Notes: a model not told the origin generated them from the sequence alone. Positions 48,476-60,249 are shown, counted from the stretch's first letter. The stretch: DNA of 64,000 nucleotides from Eunapius fragilis (GCA_963681505.1 OY811971.1:21667353-21731352); one strand, 5' to 3'. A program made the numbers and translations.

Positions 48476-48930
48476 CGGTTTTCATCATGTCATTCTTATA
48501 TCGCGCTGTCTTTTAGAAGCACGGTTTTCATCATGTCATTCTGATATCGCTGTCTTTTAGAAGCACGGTTTTCATCATGTCATTCTGATATCGCTGTCTT
48601 TTAGAAGCACGGTTTTCATCATGTCATTCTGATATCGCGCTGTCTTTTAGAAGCACGGTTTTCATCATGTCATTCTTATATCGCGCTGTCTTTAAGAAGC
48701 ACGGTTTTCATTATGTCATTCTGATATCGCTGTCTTTTAGAAGCACGGTTTTCATCATGTCATTCCTGATATCACTGTCCTTTAGAGCCTGAAGCACGGA
48801 TTTCATTATGTCATTCTGATATCGCTGTCTTTTAGAAGCACGGTTTTCATCATGTCATTCCTGATATCACTGTCCTTTAGAGCCTGAAGCACGGATTTTA
48901 TCATGTCATTCTGATATTCTGGATTTCCTA
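48476..48930 (-). repeat. 45-bp minisatellite, about ten copies (copy 2)
   Basis: Same unit as 37490-37640 but expanded; some units carry agcctga or gc insertions that change the frame. On the minus strand several units read LKDSDIRNDMMKTV. Confidence 0.9.
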
Positions 48931-49054
48931 AATAGCGCGCACGGGCTTTAGCTTTATACTCTTGCGATGACTTTATTTCTAACACTTCGTCGGCTTTGGT
49001 TTGGAGATATTCCGCTCCTCGTTGCGATCTCTTCTTCTGTTTACGTAAAGGCAT
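48806..49054 (-). CDS. Charged repeat protein, N-terminal exon, copy 2
   Basis: ATG at 49054: MPLRKQKKRSQRGAEYLQTK, ADEVLEIKSSQEYKAKARAR, YLGNPEYQNDMIKSVLQALK, then the minisatellite-encoded DSDIRND. Highly basic start, no signal peptide or membrane segment. Open for 82 codons. Copy 1 (37620-37930) has frame shifts; 62134 has a more distant relative. The tail being made of minisatellite units suggests unequal exchange changes its length. Function unknown. Confidence 0.4.
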   Translation of the reverse strand: MPLRKQKKRSQRGAEYLQTKADEVLEIKSSQEYKAKARARYLGNPEYQNDMIKSVLQALKDSDIRNDMMKTVLLKDSDIRMT

Positions 49055-49189
49055 TTTTTAACTATAGCCCAAGTGCAAACTGAGATTCTATGAAAAGCCA
49101 ACGATTTTGATAAACAAACTAGCTGAGCGAATTGCATAAAAATTCGACATACGTTGTGGTTTTGTCCCTCCATGTATACGGTATGAATT

Positions 49190-49440
49190 ACCACAACCAA
49201 CAAGTTCCCCTACATTGTAGAGTTTATGGGCAGAGGCTAGCGAAGTACAGGGCAAAAAAGAGTATTAGCTATGAGTGTAAAGCATTGTCAGCTGAGCCGA
49301 AATAGCTTTTAACATTGCCACGTCTGGGGATGTCAACGTTCACCCTGGGATGTTCTGCATGCACTGTAAGCTCTCAATGGAGAGAACCACCTGTGCCATC
49401 ACAAGAGGAGTGTATCACAAATGTGAGGTATTATTGTGGC
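49190..49440 (+). pseudogene. RAG1 N-terminal-like zinc segment, copy E
   Basis: Duplicate of copy D: YHNQQVPLHCRVYGQR (second Cys lost), then AFNIATSGDVNVHPGMFCMH, CKLSMERTTCAIT before GAG|gtatta. Frameshift between halves as in D, so the break predates the duplication. Confidence 0.6.
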
Positions 49441-49667
49441 CCAAACATACAGATCAAGAATACGTGATATCATGATATGTGGACACGAGTGACGTTCTTA
49501 AAATGACCGTACGAGTGTTTATATAATCTAGTATTTAGTACTACTCGCTTAGTTTCAAATTTTTCAACTATGTGGGGAGGGTGTGAGAATGATGAATGAC
49601 ACCACTAAACTAAATGGTCTTATTTCAAAATTGTCTGGTTACTATCTCTTGAAAATATTTTTTAAAA

Positions 49668-49950
49668 CATGAAACAAGTAATAATAACATTTTCTGTGAG
49701 AAAGTTGGTTGCATATTGGATTGGAAGACAATATTGGTGTAAAAACAAGAGTGTAATAATATGTGGAAATGCAATAGTCCTATATTTCGCACATTTGAAA
49801 GACATTTCTTTTTTGCGATATATAAATGTATATTACATGTCCTCTTGTTATTAGACACTTTTTTCCCTTTCTGTTGGCACCACTATTACCCTCCAATCCT
49901 ATATGCAACCGAATTTCACATAGAGAATGTTTTTATTACTTGTTTCAGAA
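49668..49950. mobile_element. Foldback MITE, older copy
   Basis: Left half gagaaagttggttgcatattg ... and right half ..ccaatcctatatgcaacc..catagagaatg are imperfect inverses. Same family as the near-perfect palindrome at 62672-62957; single arms also occur near 36520, 46955 and 60893. Confidence 0.7.
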
Positions 49951-49954
49951 ACGT

Positions 49955-51180
49955 ATTTCTTATTAATAGATTGGAGGACAGCTAAACTGCTCTGCTGCAA
50001 ATGGATGCTCCAGGGAAGAGATCGATGCGCTGAGGGCTGCTGTAAAGGCCTACCAGAAACTTCAAGAAACATTGCACGCGTTGTTGAGGCTGAGCGAGCA
50101 GGATGGTCCTAGTGAACAAGAATGGATTTGCAGTTACGTTCTCTGCCCCCGCAATGAAACACAATCTGTTACCAACGCGACACTGTCTGTTATAAATGAA
50201 CTTTACCCCACTATATCTTGCAATCATATATGGGAATGATATAAACCAGCCAGGAAGGATACAACTCAACATTTTGTCACCTTCATGCGAAGTTTTCAAT
50301 ATGTTGCCATAATGATAACTGCATGGCAAAGGAATTATATCGCGGATGTAATTAATTGCATGATTACTTGGCCCCCCCTCCCCTTCCATTTTTCAGCTGG
50401 CATCCCCGAAGCCAAAAAAACGGCTACGGCCCTGTATGCACAGGCCTAGGATAAAATATTATGTTTTCGAACACATTGGGTTAACCTTATAACAATTGAT
50501 GTGCCAATCGCTTCAGAATATTCATGTATACCCGCATATCTGGTTAAATAGATCGATCACTAGCTCATAATAGATGCTTACAAATGGCCCCTATATCCTT
50601 CTGTAGGCTCTTGTAAATTGCATGCAGAGGGTTCCTGTCGCTATTTATTTGTCCTGTACCGAAGTCAGTAACCAGTAACGTTTTTTTTTCTCGCTTAGAT
50701 GGTTCCTATTATCGGTTTCAATAAACAAAACATCAAGACCCCTGGCATGAACGCATGCACTTAATATGCAATACAGCGAAAATGTTATTGTACGTATTAG
50801 TATCGGAACCTGCGTTAGCAAATAATTCGTTCATAGATAGAAGAAAACATGCATGGATATGAAACAAGGAGATTTTTAGAAAACATCGGAACGTGACACT
50901 TGAAACTGAAGTAACTCGACAGAAAGGCTCCCAACCGTTTTGTTTTTTACACACACCCTCTGATGGTACTATCATATAGTCATGGCATGGGGCTTTATAG
51001 AATGTGGGCGTAAATGCTTGGTGAACAGGCCACGGACCATCAATTATGTTTCGAGGCCTATAGTGTGTGGGCTAGACCCACTCAGCGAAGTTCATCTTTG
51101 CTTTTTAATCTCCAGCATGAGTTACTGGGTGGAACGCATACTTATAACTGTCCGCGCAGATCCACGGAGACTAATGTATG
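49955..51180. other. No confident gene; weak RAG1-like C-terminal resemblance near 51014
   Basis: A frame at 51014-51180 reads MLGEQATDHQLCFEAYS, faintly like the GEQGA-SIH region of copy B. Not enough to call. The rest has no motif. Confidence 0.25.
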
Positions 51181-51185
51181 GATTG

Positions 51186-51300
51186 CATATGAGTTGGTGT
51201 ATGGGGGGCATGTGGGACATTTGCCATATTGTTGCCCCTCCTTGGCAATAAGTGATACAAACCTCAGTATTGCCTTAGCAACAAATATAAAAAATTCCCC
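51186..51300 (+). repeat. Dispersed repeat (also at 19322-19420)
   Basis: Shares catatgagttggtgtatggg, ttggcaataagtgataca and ttgccttagcaac in order. Possibly the 3' part of an element. Confidence 0.75.
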
Positions 51301-51401
51301 CTTTAAGGTTTTTTTCAAAGAAACCCTGTGTGTGAGACTGTGTACTGGTGGTAGTATTCATTGTTATGTTCACTGTTCTAGTGTGTGCTGATGAGTAGAG
51401 C

Positions 51402-51504
<103 letters not shown>

Positions 51505-51519
51505 GTAAACTCATGTTGG

Positions 51520-51890
51520 TCCCAACAGATTTGGGGATACAGTCATCATTGTGGTCCAACTACAAGCATAATAATACAGCTATGTTTTTTTTTTGGGTGC
51601 ACACCACATGGTGCAGTCAGCTTTGTATCTCATCTTTACGTTGGATCAGTGGCAGATGTTAAATTAACACTTGAGACAGGTTTGATTGACAAGCTTAAAG
51701 GAAAGCCCAATATTTCTGTCATGGGAGATCGATATCTATGATCAGTTGAAAGTTATTAACGTGGATCTGAACATCCCACCATTTATGGTAGGTAGAGGGT
51801 AGCTTCCTGCATCTGAAGTGCTTGAGGGACGAAAGATTGCCTCACTTTGCGTTCACATTGAGATGTGTTCACTGAGCATGCACAATGCAT
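51520..51890 (+). pseudogene. IS5/Harbinger-type transposase fragment (DDE_Tnp_4-like)
   Basis: LWSNYKHNNTA, GCTPHGAVSFVSHLYVGSVA, then ISVMGDR (second catalytic Asp region), and after a shift DLNIPPFM and EVLEGRKIASLCVHIEM. This matches the family order SxYKxHxTxK, PxGxxxFxS..YxGSxSD, DRGF, LxIPPF, EVxxxRxIAxxRxHVER. The first Asp region is upstream of the readable part and the tail after VHIE is decayed. A stop near 51741 and a shift break the frame. Confidence 0.8.
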
Positions 51891-51899
51891 CACTCTCCC

Positions 51900-53700
51900 T
51901 TTGTTACATACATTTGTACGAGGCGCCTCACAATAAACTAACAGTTATAGTATTGTAAGTAGCAAGCCCGACACATTGTCCTCCAGCTGAAAAAAAAAAT
52001 TCACAGGAAAAAAAACTCGCCAGATCAATTTTTGATTTTACTGATGATTGAGCACTTCTGCGTAAGAGTATTGTTCAATAATGCAATGATTTTAGAAGTG
52101 GTTTATGAAATCAAAAAATTATTTGCGGTCTTTTTTTTTGCTGTGTTAATAAAAAGCTCTTTGTTCGCTGTGTTAATAAAAAGCTAGGACAGACTTTGCA
52201 TGTTTTGTTAACTACGATCTTAGTGATCGAAGAGCGGACCGTTTTTAGTAAGGCAAGACCATTTTCGGCGGAAAATATGGTCCAGGCGGACCAATTTTGG
52301 CAACCAAAAGTGGTCCGTCGGACCACTTTTAGGTAGAACCACTTTTACCATGAGACATTCTTGCTGGAAAGTATACTTGCAAAGGATTACGGTCTGTGGC
52401 GGATATTCTCTCTCCCCTCCCAGCCTACAGATGTGCTATGAATATAGCCGAATCGCCCCCGGCATACCCTAGAGATAATATACTACTGGATAGGAAGCGT
52501 ATCACTTGCACTTTAATGCAGAACGTCCTAAACCCTGTAATTAAACCGGCTTTATCACAATCTAACACCCAATTCACAGTGTGCCTATATGTGTACCAAT
52601 TCCAAATGTACATCCCATTTGCCCTGCCCTGCCCTATTGACACTTCCTAAGTATACTGTGTTCCATTGCGTATAGAGTTATTCCTCTCCATTCATGAGAC
52701 CCCCGAGCTTACGACCACATTGCTCAATTTGTTGTATTTTTGGCGGAGGACAGTTGGATTGGAATCGCTAAAAAGGTACACGGTTTGGGGCTGATTTCAA
52801 TGTACGCGTATTTACCATCATGCACTAGTACTTAATATCGACTGTAGGGAAAGAAAATGTCAAAACTTCCAGAACAGAGCTGTGTTCTAATTCTACCTAC
52901 TGGAGTAATGTCATACGTCTAAATCCTTTTGCATGAGTAGGTGGAAGGAGTGGCCTGAAAAAGAACTAAATGTTCTCTTTCATCTATGGATAGTGCATGT
53001 ACATTGTCAGTCAGTGTGCGCCAACAACAAAATCCTTTCAAGGGTGCTTTCCAAATGACACGTGAAGAAGAATTTTGCATACAAGAATTACTGCCCCACA
53101 TGCATACAGCTGCAGGTGGGGCAGTCGCATGTGCATTAATGCATGCCGGCTGTAAAACTGGTATCCAGTACTGAATCCTTGCACTGGTAGAAAGCATGTC
53201 CTTTTTCTTCCTCTTAGCAGCAGCCAGCCGCTTCCACATATGCGCAGTACCCATGGCATGGCTGTGATGTCCATTATACCTACGTGCATATAATGTGGGT
53301 GTTGTCGAAATGTTATTTCACTAATATGAATTATAAATAACTTAATTCGATCATCAAGAATAATCTTCGAGGCTCATTTCCAAACGTCCTCGCGTTCAAG
53401 AGACCGTAAATACTGAAATATCTATAAAGCAGTTATGTTCGAAATCGGTACTTGCCCTGCACTCAAGGCGGTGGAATTAGATTGCTTTAAGAGAACCTCC
53501 ACGTGGCATTACCCGCTGCTATGATTCCCTCCACCAAAGCTCTCGCCATGTTGCCGCAGCCAACGAACCCAATCCTGTAGTAGTTTCCAACCCAGAACAG
53601 CCGCATGCAATATTCTTTTAGCTATAAACCATAATGATGACATATACACGACATAGCGATTTACGTATAATTAGACTATTTGTATACCCAAAGACTAGTA
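51900..53700. other. No gene recognised; a 25-bp perfect palindrome at 52306-52330
   Basis: A doubled gctgtgttaataaaaagct unit occurs at 52139-52186, and aaaagtggtccgtcggaccac forms a palindrome with its continuation. Open frames at 52900-53290 lack motifs. Confidence 0.45.
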
Positions 53701-53754
53701 CTGAACAGCAACTGAATCAATTCATTGCTACAAGGGGCGGTATCTTATGTCGCG

Positions 53755-53946
53755 CTGATGATATAAATACAACGAAAACGCGCCGAAGTAACATGATAAC
53801 AGTAAAAAGCGGCTGGGGCGAAGCCCCAGACCCCGGTTACATCTTCCTCTCTTACGCGCAGTATTTCGTAGCCACGCCCAAACCATGATTATTAACGCCC
53901 CTCCCCTTTGCCCCCCCCTCGCAAAAAAAATCTGGATCCGCCCCTG
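53755..53946 (+). mobile_element. MITE 3' end abutting the next gene
   Basis: Ends cgcaaaaaaaatctggatcc-gcccctg, the same terminus as the family at 15942, 23780 and 34672. Upstream cgccgaagtaac and tagccacgcccaaaccat match 23250-23340. Confidence 0.75.
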
Positions 53947-53949
53947 TCA

Positions 53950-55056
53950 ATGGGCAGCGAAGTGTCAAAGCCCAAAGCCATACGCCCGAATGACGTTCAG
54001 ACAGGTTCGGCCACAAGCGATGAGCGGAACCCCACTTTAGCTGTCGTCACGACGAAGTTGCAAACTCTATACTCTAAATCTGTCCCCGCTAAGTCGGAAG
54101 ATGAGCTTAAGGAATTGGCAAAAACACTGCAAGATCCTAAACTGATCAAGGGTAAATATTTCGGACCCATTTTGGAGATAATAGAAGATTGCAAGGCCGA
54201 GGCAGCTGGCGACGCCAAGGATTACAGAGTAACACAATTCCGAAATAGGGCCGAGAAGCAACATGCCATCGAGCGAGTAGATTACGGCATGCAGCGTGTA
54301 CAGGATATCCACGTAAAGCTGCTGTGGTTCGAGATTCAGCCTTTGCAAAATCGCCCCCTTGCCCAGCAAGTGGTTTTGGCTGTCGTTCCGTTGCTACGGG
54401 GAAAGGAATTCGTATACGGTCCGTTTCACGTGGCTCTGCAGGTGGGAGACATTGTGGTAGAATGGAACAACTCCAGCCTCATCATCCCCCATCGGATCGA
54501 CCCCACACATCATCCCCTTATGTCGAAGAGGATCGGAGAGCAACCTCCGGCCACTCCCGTGCCCGATGATATGCAGACATTCAGGGATACGGTGAATGAG
54601 GTACTGATCACTGCTGATAACAAGACCTATCTCATAGATCAGCTGTGCGAGTTAATCGCTTCATATAACAAGAAGCAAACGTACGGGATCTTCACAAACA
54701 ATTGTCAGCACTTTGCCGCTGATGCTCTCTCGGCGCTGGGTCATGAAAAGGAAGCAGCAGACTTCCGAGGGAAGTCGGAGGCACTTGCCAATGCCGTGAT
54801 GAAAGGCGGTGCCAAAGAAGACATTAGCAATCAGCTGGAATTCAATACGCACGAAGAGTTGAATAACCACGTCACTACCAACGATGGGTTATCCTTCGAA
54901 GACCTAGAATTATGCCAACTGCACTACTTGTTGTTCCATGTCTGGAGCACCAAGTGTCCAGAGAAAGACGAATGGAGGTGCATTGAGTCAGAATGTAAGC
55001 TAGGATTGGTTCAAGACAGACTTAGGCGTAACAAACCTGTCGTTCACGCTCAATAA
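53950..55056 (+). CDS. Papain-fold-like protein (PPPDE/LRAT-like), single exon
   Basis: Intact frame of 368 codons from the ATG at 53950; the frame is open to 53908, but those bases belong to a transposon end, so the shorter start is preferred. A polypyrimidine stretch and gggcag at 53953-53958 also allow an internal-exon reading. The N-terminal 120 residues are charged and helical-looking. From about residue 145: VVPLLRGKEFVYGPFHVALQ with His160, then GDIVVEWNNSSLIIPHRIDP. TYGIFTNNCQHFAADALSAL carries Cys252. A His in an FHxxL strand followed much later by NCxHFA is the arrangement of permuted papain-like PPPDE/LRAT/NlpC folds; which family is not certain. Base composition is more GC-rich than the surroundings. 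It ends PVVHAQ-TAA. Possible protease or acyltransferase-like role, inferred. Confidence 0.65.
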   Translation: MGSEVSKPKAIRPNDVQTGSATSDERNPTLAVVTTKLQTLYSKSVPAKSEDELKELAKTLQDPKLIKGKYFGPILEIIEDCKAEAAGDAKDYRVTQFRNRAEKQHAIERVDYGMQRVQDIHVKLLWFEIQPLQNRPLAQQVVLAVVPLLRGKEFVYGPFHVALQVGDIVVEWNNSSLIIPHRIDPTHHPLMSKRIGEQPPATPVPDDMQTFRDTVNEVLITADNKTYLIDQLCELIASYNKKQTYGIFTNNCQHFAADALSALGHEKEAADFRGKSEALANAVMKGGAKEDISNQLEFNTHEELNNHVTTNDGLSFEDLELCQLHYLLFHVWSTKCPEKDEWRCIESECKLGLVQDRLRRNKPVVHAQ

Positions 55057-55189
55057 GTATTGAAACTTATATGTTATGTCTTATCATAGCCCAATGCAAT
55101 CCGGCTCTCCCCCTCCCCCCCACCACCAATAGAGAATTTGATAACATACTTGACATGCGTTCTGTGGTGCGATTGGTCGTCATAGTTAT

Positions 55190-55420
55190 AGGAGGATTTG
55201 ACATTGATTTTTTAAAAACGCGTCCTGGCAATCAATACAGGCCATTACGGAGTATATATATGAAATCATGACTGCATTCAGCGACGTTCACGCGAAGTAT
55301 ATATATATACCGATACAGATTGAAGCGCAGTGGGGTGCAAGTCTTTCGATACAAACGTTTATTCACGACAGTAGTGTTTTAGTACTATCAGTGCCCGAAG
55401 AGAGCGATTTTAGTAAATGC
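55190..55420 (+). pseudogene. Fragment related to the exon at 34667-34875
   Basis: IMTAFSDV, a short stretch, then IPIQIEAQWGASLSIQTF: same as TAFCDV...LIQIEEQWGERK of the minus-strand exon at 34.7 kb. Preceded by ggaggatttgacattg, as in that copy. Continues LVLSVPEESDFSKC. Frame open to 55489 but no clear start. Family unknown. Confidence 0.35.
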
Positions 55421-55499
55421 CAGGTAACTATCGTCCCCACGCACACATTTTGTGAAATGTACATGTTTATCATGTGTGGTCTGACGTAATACACTTGTG

Positions 55500-58225
55500 A
55501 TGTGCCATGTACTATGTAGCCAATGCGCGTGGGTGCATACATGCATGTAGACGGTTACGGCAGACTATACCGTATATCAACACCGTATATCAACATTATC
55601 ATGACATACACATCACATGTCCCCAGCCCTAATGATATTCATCTACTGATCACTACGTCTATAGCTAGCTATGAATATAGCGATGGGGGGGAGGAGGGGC
55701 AGTACTAAAAGAGATTGACAAGTTGGGGTAAACATTTCGCCCCCTTCCGATCAGCCCCCTCGTCTGTCATTGAAAAAAAAAAAAAAAAAAAACACAGTGG
55801 AACCACACTAAAACGCGCTGGAAGACAAGCATTTTATGTGGCTTTTGATGAAATTAATCATTTTCAGCAGACAGGCTTTGTAAATATCAATAGAAACCCT
55901 TACCCCATTGAACGTTTAAATTCAGACATGAATTCTGGTGCTGTCTGGTCCAAAAGGAGCAACCCTGTGCATGTTCCCATGGGTTTGGTAATCAATGGTT
56001 TGTAGGTGATGGTATGAGATGATGGTCTCTGTGCTCATACATGTCACATATGTTATGTGGTGGTGTGTAGGTGATGGTATGAGATGATGGTCACATATGT
56101 TATGTGGTGGTGTGTAGAAGATGTGATGGTTATCTGTACAAATGCACACTAATTCTTGTATACCAATACTTTCCATGCTTTTGGTATGTCCAACTTCAGT
56201 ACCTTTAATGCCCTATTTAGATGACCTTACTGCATTGCTGATACATTGGATTCACTCCTTATAATTTTTAATGAACTCAACCGTATCACTGTATTTTTAA
56301 ATATATATTCCTCTTTCTGTCAAAGCAACAATTTGAAATTATTAACTACAGTAATTGAATCCAATCAGGTAAGTATTCACGGTCTGATTCTAATATATGT
56401 GTCCTTCATTAAACTTATTTGTGCATGCACAATCTGAAACGACTCGGAGATAAACGAGTGTTGTTTCACGATACTGCCCAAGCTTGTGTGGATTGAAATC
56501 TAGTAAATAACAGCATACAGTGCAAGTGCAGGCGCAAATTAAGACTTCTGCGTGCCTGATTAGTGTTTATAACGTACAAGACAATTGTCGTTGCTGATAC
56601 TACAGACTCATGCATGCCTAAATTTAACTTGTTCTTTTTATTAGTTTCCAGGTCACGTGCCGATTTGCCAATAACGTGCATAAATTCTTGCATTCTGACG
56701 TGACACAAAAGTGGAAGCGAATCGGCTCCTCGGCCGTCTGACAGTGGCAATGCTGCAACATTGAGCGGTGATGTATCAGATCCTGCTAAGCTTAACGTGC
56801 TTAATATACATAGAATTTTATAATGAAGCAGGTCTGATTATGATATATGTACTTCAAAAAATTATTCCATTAACTATAATTCCTTAACTAAAATCAAGAC
56901 AAAACCATATCCATTAAGTAATTAATTCGCGCTTTGCGAATATTCGTATATCTTCCCATAGACATGTATTGGGTACTTCAGTACCAAGCACGCCAGATTT
57001 TTCTAAGCATTTGCCATTTATTTAAGGATTGTTATTACACTACATTTGCCATGATTTTTATTGGGATCGCCGTATCTTTCCTACTTAAGACGTCGCTTCC
57101 CTAGGATTGTCATAACAATGTCCTCAATGTACGGCATAAGCACGAAAAGGTGGATTGGTGGGTTAGCAATGCATCTTGGCCAGCAGACTTTTCTACATGT
57201 ATATTTGCGGACCAATAAAGAATAATAAATATCAATGACATGCCCGCCCTCCCCAGATGGAGTTTGGACCTTCAAAGAGTTCTAATTACGTCAAATATCA
57301 CCATTCATTGTATCCGTATTTGGCTATACAACATTTAATCTGCATTGGATGAGTTGACAGGGTGATGTGTTTACCCCTGCAAACAACAAAATTGCACCTT
57401 ACGTGGTCAATTTTATAGATGCATTGAAGATGAAAAGCATGTTCTGTGTATTTGCAATACCAGTTTACAGTAATAGGAACATATAATTCACAAGGTACGT
57501 TGTTGAGGGGACCGACAGCATATGCATTTCAGTGAGGCTCACTGGAAAATAGGCATGCCTCTGAAATTAGAAGCGTATAGTTCAAACACATTCAAGTTCA
57601 CAGTACAATGTACACATGTGTAATTAGTTTTTAAAATCAGTCCTGCATGATAATCAACTCATTCATATGGATTCTTCATGATTTTTATAACTGTAACACA
57701 CACTTGATTTAAACTGCAAATAAAATAATGTAAAAGCATGCATATCCTTACATGAAGAACATGAGCAGCATTTCTCGTCACATGCTGTTTGGAACTGATT
57801 GAGACTTAATTGGTTACAGTTTCACATAACCTGCATTCACATCTCCCCGCTATGAATGAATGCATCTGGCATCTGTACAGTGAGTTGCGCTCATCAGAAT
57901 TTATGGTTCCGCCCCTCAGACATAGCCAAAAACTAAGAATGTAAGGATATGGCTGACTATAGTTCTGCATGACATTTCTCATACCTGGATTCATGTGGAA
58001 TACAGAATACATCATTGCAAAGCATTTCACATTCTAGAAGTATTAATTCCCCTCACATAATTCTCCATTATTGTATTAATTTTCACATATCAAAGATCAT
58101 TTAAAATCATCAGATCCAATCAGGAAGCTAAGTACTATTATGATCTTGTGCTTACAATCAATGACATGGCATTGTCCTCGAGTACTGCATATAGGAAATA
58201 CAATCAAAATAGGAAATGCAAAAAA
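55500..58225. other. No gene recognised
   Basis: Contains a poly(A) run near 55771-55790, a two-copy repeat at 56006-56118 and AT-rich sequence. No protein motif seen. Confidence 0.45.
56006..56118 (+). repeat. Two-copy tandem repeat (about 50 bases)
   Basis: ggtgatggtatgagatgatg ... cacatatgttatgtggtggt is present twice in tandem. Confidence 0.8.
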
Positions 58226-58230
58226 ATAGG

Positions 58231-58503
58231 TTATGCCTTGGTCCTAAATGTATCTGAATATGGTGGAAGTACAGAAAAAATTACTGCTTTCGGGTTAGCA
58301 AGATACAGCTTAGCATAAAACTCATCCATTTCAGATTTTGTTGGTGGTCTGTCTTTGGGCTGTTTTGCGGCATCATCTGCATCCTCGAAGAGATCAGGGC
58401 CATCAGTATCCTCGAGGTGATAAGGGCCATCTGTATCCCCAAAGTAACTAGATTCAGCTGTATCCGGCCCAAAGTCAATGTCACGAATCATGGCAAAAGG
58501 AAT
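58231..58503 (-). CDS. 3' exon of SWIM zinc-finger protein
   Basis: After acceptor tttttttcag: IPFAMIRDIDFGPDTAESSY, an acidic DTDGPYHLEDTDGPDLFEDA repeat, then PPTKSEMDEFYAKLYLANPK and VIFSVLPPYSDTFRTKA-stop. Animal SWIM/YqaJ-type proteins have a similar IDFxxP ... PxxxEExxFYxxL ... PxILSLxPPYSDxYxP line after the zinc finger. In those, a YqaJ nuclease-like domain follows; here the frame stops and none was recognised downstream, so it is truncated or has another exon. Joined with 58570-58725. Confidence 0.6.
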   Translation of the reverse strand: MPFAMIRDIDFGPDTAESSYFGDTDGPYHLEDTDGPDLFEDADDAAKQPKDRPPTKSEMDEFYAKLYLANPKAVIFSVLPPYSDTFRTKA

Positions 58504-58569
58504 CTGAAAAAAAAAGTAAGATCACACACAATTATTACACTACATATACTATAGGTCGAGTGAACTAAC

Positions 58570-58725
58570 ATTGCTTTCTAAAGACTCACACGTGGAGACA
58601 TGTTTAACCTGTGGCATTGCTTTTGACATTAGGTCGTACAGCAGTGCCGCAATGTGTGAGCAGCCTTCTCCAGCTCCCTCTGTGCAGCTGCAATGTGCAC
58701 ACAGGACTTGACCATTGTATCATAT
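58570..58725 (-). CDS. SWIM zinc-finger exon
   Basis: The frame reads YNGQVLCAHCSCTEGAGEGC, SHIAALLYDLMSKAMPQVKH, VSTCESLESN and ends at AAT|gttagt. CxC-x(n)-CxH (C-S-C ... C-S-H) is the SWIM zinc-binding signature, and AHCxCxAGxGExCSHxAALL is how it appears in animal SWIM/YqaJ-family proteins, some of which derive from transposons or viral-type recombinases. The longer open frame over this stretch is another phase. The 5' exons were not identified. Confidence 0.65.
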
Positions 58726-58739
58726 ACCGACCCAGGGCC

Positions 58740-59750
58740 TCGCAGGTGAGAAAGTGCTCTCCTTGATCGGATCGACCTAAGGGCATACGAAACATGGAGA
58801 TAGTTATACTCAGAACAGATTATGTCTCCCACTGAGAACTGAATTCATATGGATTTTGTCATCCACAGACATAATGCTAATGTAGTGTCGGTGCAGATTC
58901 TGTCCCCTTGTGGGTCTTGCTCGCAGGACCATATCCGCTACTTGGATTTTGTCCGCCCCATGGACATAATCATATTGTCCCACTTTGGAAATTTACTCTC
59001 AAGGCTGTCTGCTAGTAAAATTAAGGGCCAGGAAGTTTTCTACTTGTGAATTGGAGGGCACAATCAATTATGGGTTGGTGCTATACCACTAATACTGATT
59101 TTTTCTCTTCACCCCCCAATACATGTAATTGGATATCATCCCGTCATAGAATGGTTGTCATGACAATTTACTTGACACGTTGACGTCATTTCTGTCCGGC
59201 GATTAATCGCCAGAATCGCCAAATATCGCGATATTATCGCGATTATTTCCACCCGGGAATGTAATGATATTAAACGGACATAAGGAGCGACCAGATGCGT
59301 TAGACTTAATGGCTGTAACGAAAGACTTTTCACAAGCCAGTGATCGTCGAAGAGATTTTTTTTAGCAGCTTTTAAATTTATACTTGATTTATTTACTCTG
59401 TGCATTCCATGTTTTAAAAAATTGTGCGCACACGTACATATACATATACTTGTATCACGCGCGTGTGCACATGTGAATGCTTTTTAGACAACGGAAGGTA
59501 TTAAAGCTTAGCGCTACCAGCAATAAGGTTACAAGTTTGCTTAAAAGGTTCACTGATACTGCTTCAAAATATCTTTTGCAAGACATTCTCAGTATTTCAA
59601 TTACCACACCCACTTATGAATAATCAATTTCAGCCCCCCCCCCCCCCCCCCCTTTTTGAATCGTTTCTATGCCTGTTCAGCACACATTGGTGGCTGTAAC
59701 CATCCACAAAAACGCCCTAACTATAGACATGCCTACTTAAGTTCCTGTTT
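58740..59750. other. No gene recognised; poly(C) tract 59634-59652
   Basis: Probably intron or upstream sequence of the SWIM gene. Confidence 0.4.
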
Positions 59751-59755
59751 GTCGG

Positions 59756-59944
59756 TAATAGTGTAGACGCCAATCGAGGCTACAAAGAATATACATTGGA
59801 GGACTTCGATCCCAAGGTATTTTTTCAGGAGTGGTACGTCCACAAGGACCAGAATGGTGACGGATGTGCTTTAGATTTTCTTGTCCGAATGAAAAGCAGC
59901 ATTAGCTGGGCAAGGCGCAGAGGTGGTACCAACAACAAAGGCTG
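59756..59944 (+). CDS. Possible short exon, unknown
   Basis: A frame reads VDANRGYKEYTLEDFDPKVF, FQEWYVHKDQNGDGCALDFL, VRMKSSISWARRRGG to TGA. It has ordinary protein-like composition but no family I recognise. A second readable piece (AHLWVEFPPRLKDVYKDLNN, FVDFGGFIPLLY) lies at 60080-60243 after a tctccag acceptor-like site. They might be exons of one gene. Confidence 0.3.
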
Positions 59945-60249
59945 ATGTCTGAGTGAGTGACCCTTCCCTTACCTCTCTTATATACATAATGCCAGGAACA
60001 AAACCACTAAATGATGGTGATTAAAAGGCAATATGCTGGGAAGGGATTATTGTGTGCTTAGCTAGGACTTTGATATTTATCTCTCCAGCTCATCTGTGGG
60101 TAGAGTTCCCACCAAGATTGAAAGATGTTTACAAAGATTTAAACAACGCCTTTACAGACAGATTTGTGGACTTTGGTGGTTTTATTCCTCTTCTATATAA
60201 GCAAAGGTATACATGCAATGAGGAAAATGGCCCGGGAGTGTGAAGGGCT

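Larger units (their letters stand above)
45417..49508 (+). repeat. Segmental duplication, copy 2
   Basis: Direct counterpart of 35108-38367, about 10.3 kb away at its start. Longer because of a palindromic element, extra sequence near 46780-47200 and minisatellite expansion. Confidence 0.9.

Noticed and set aside
53908..53949. Upstream ATG extending the papain-fold-like protein by 14 residues
   Set aside because: Those bases are a transposon terminus shared with other loci.
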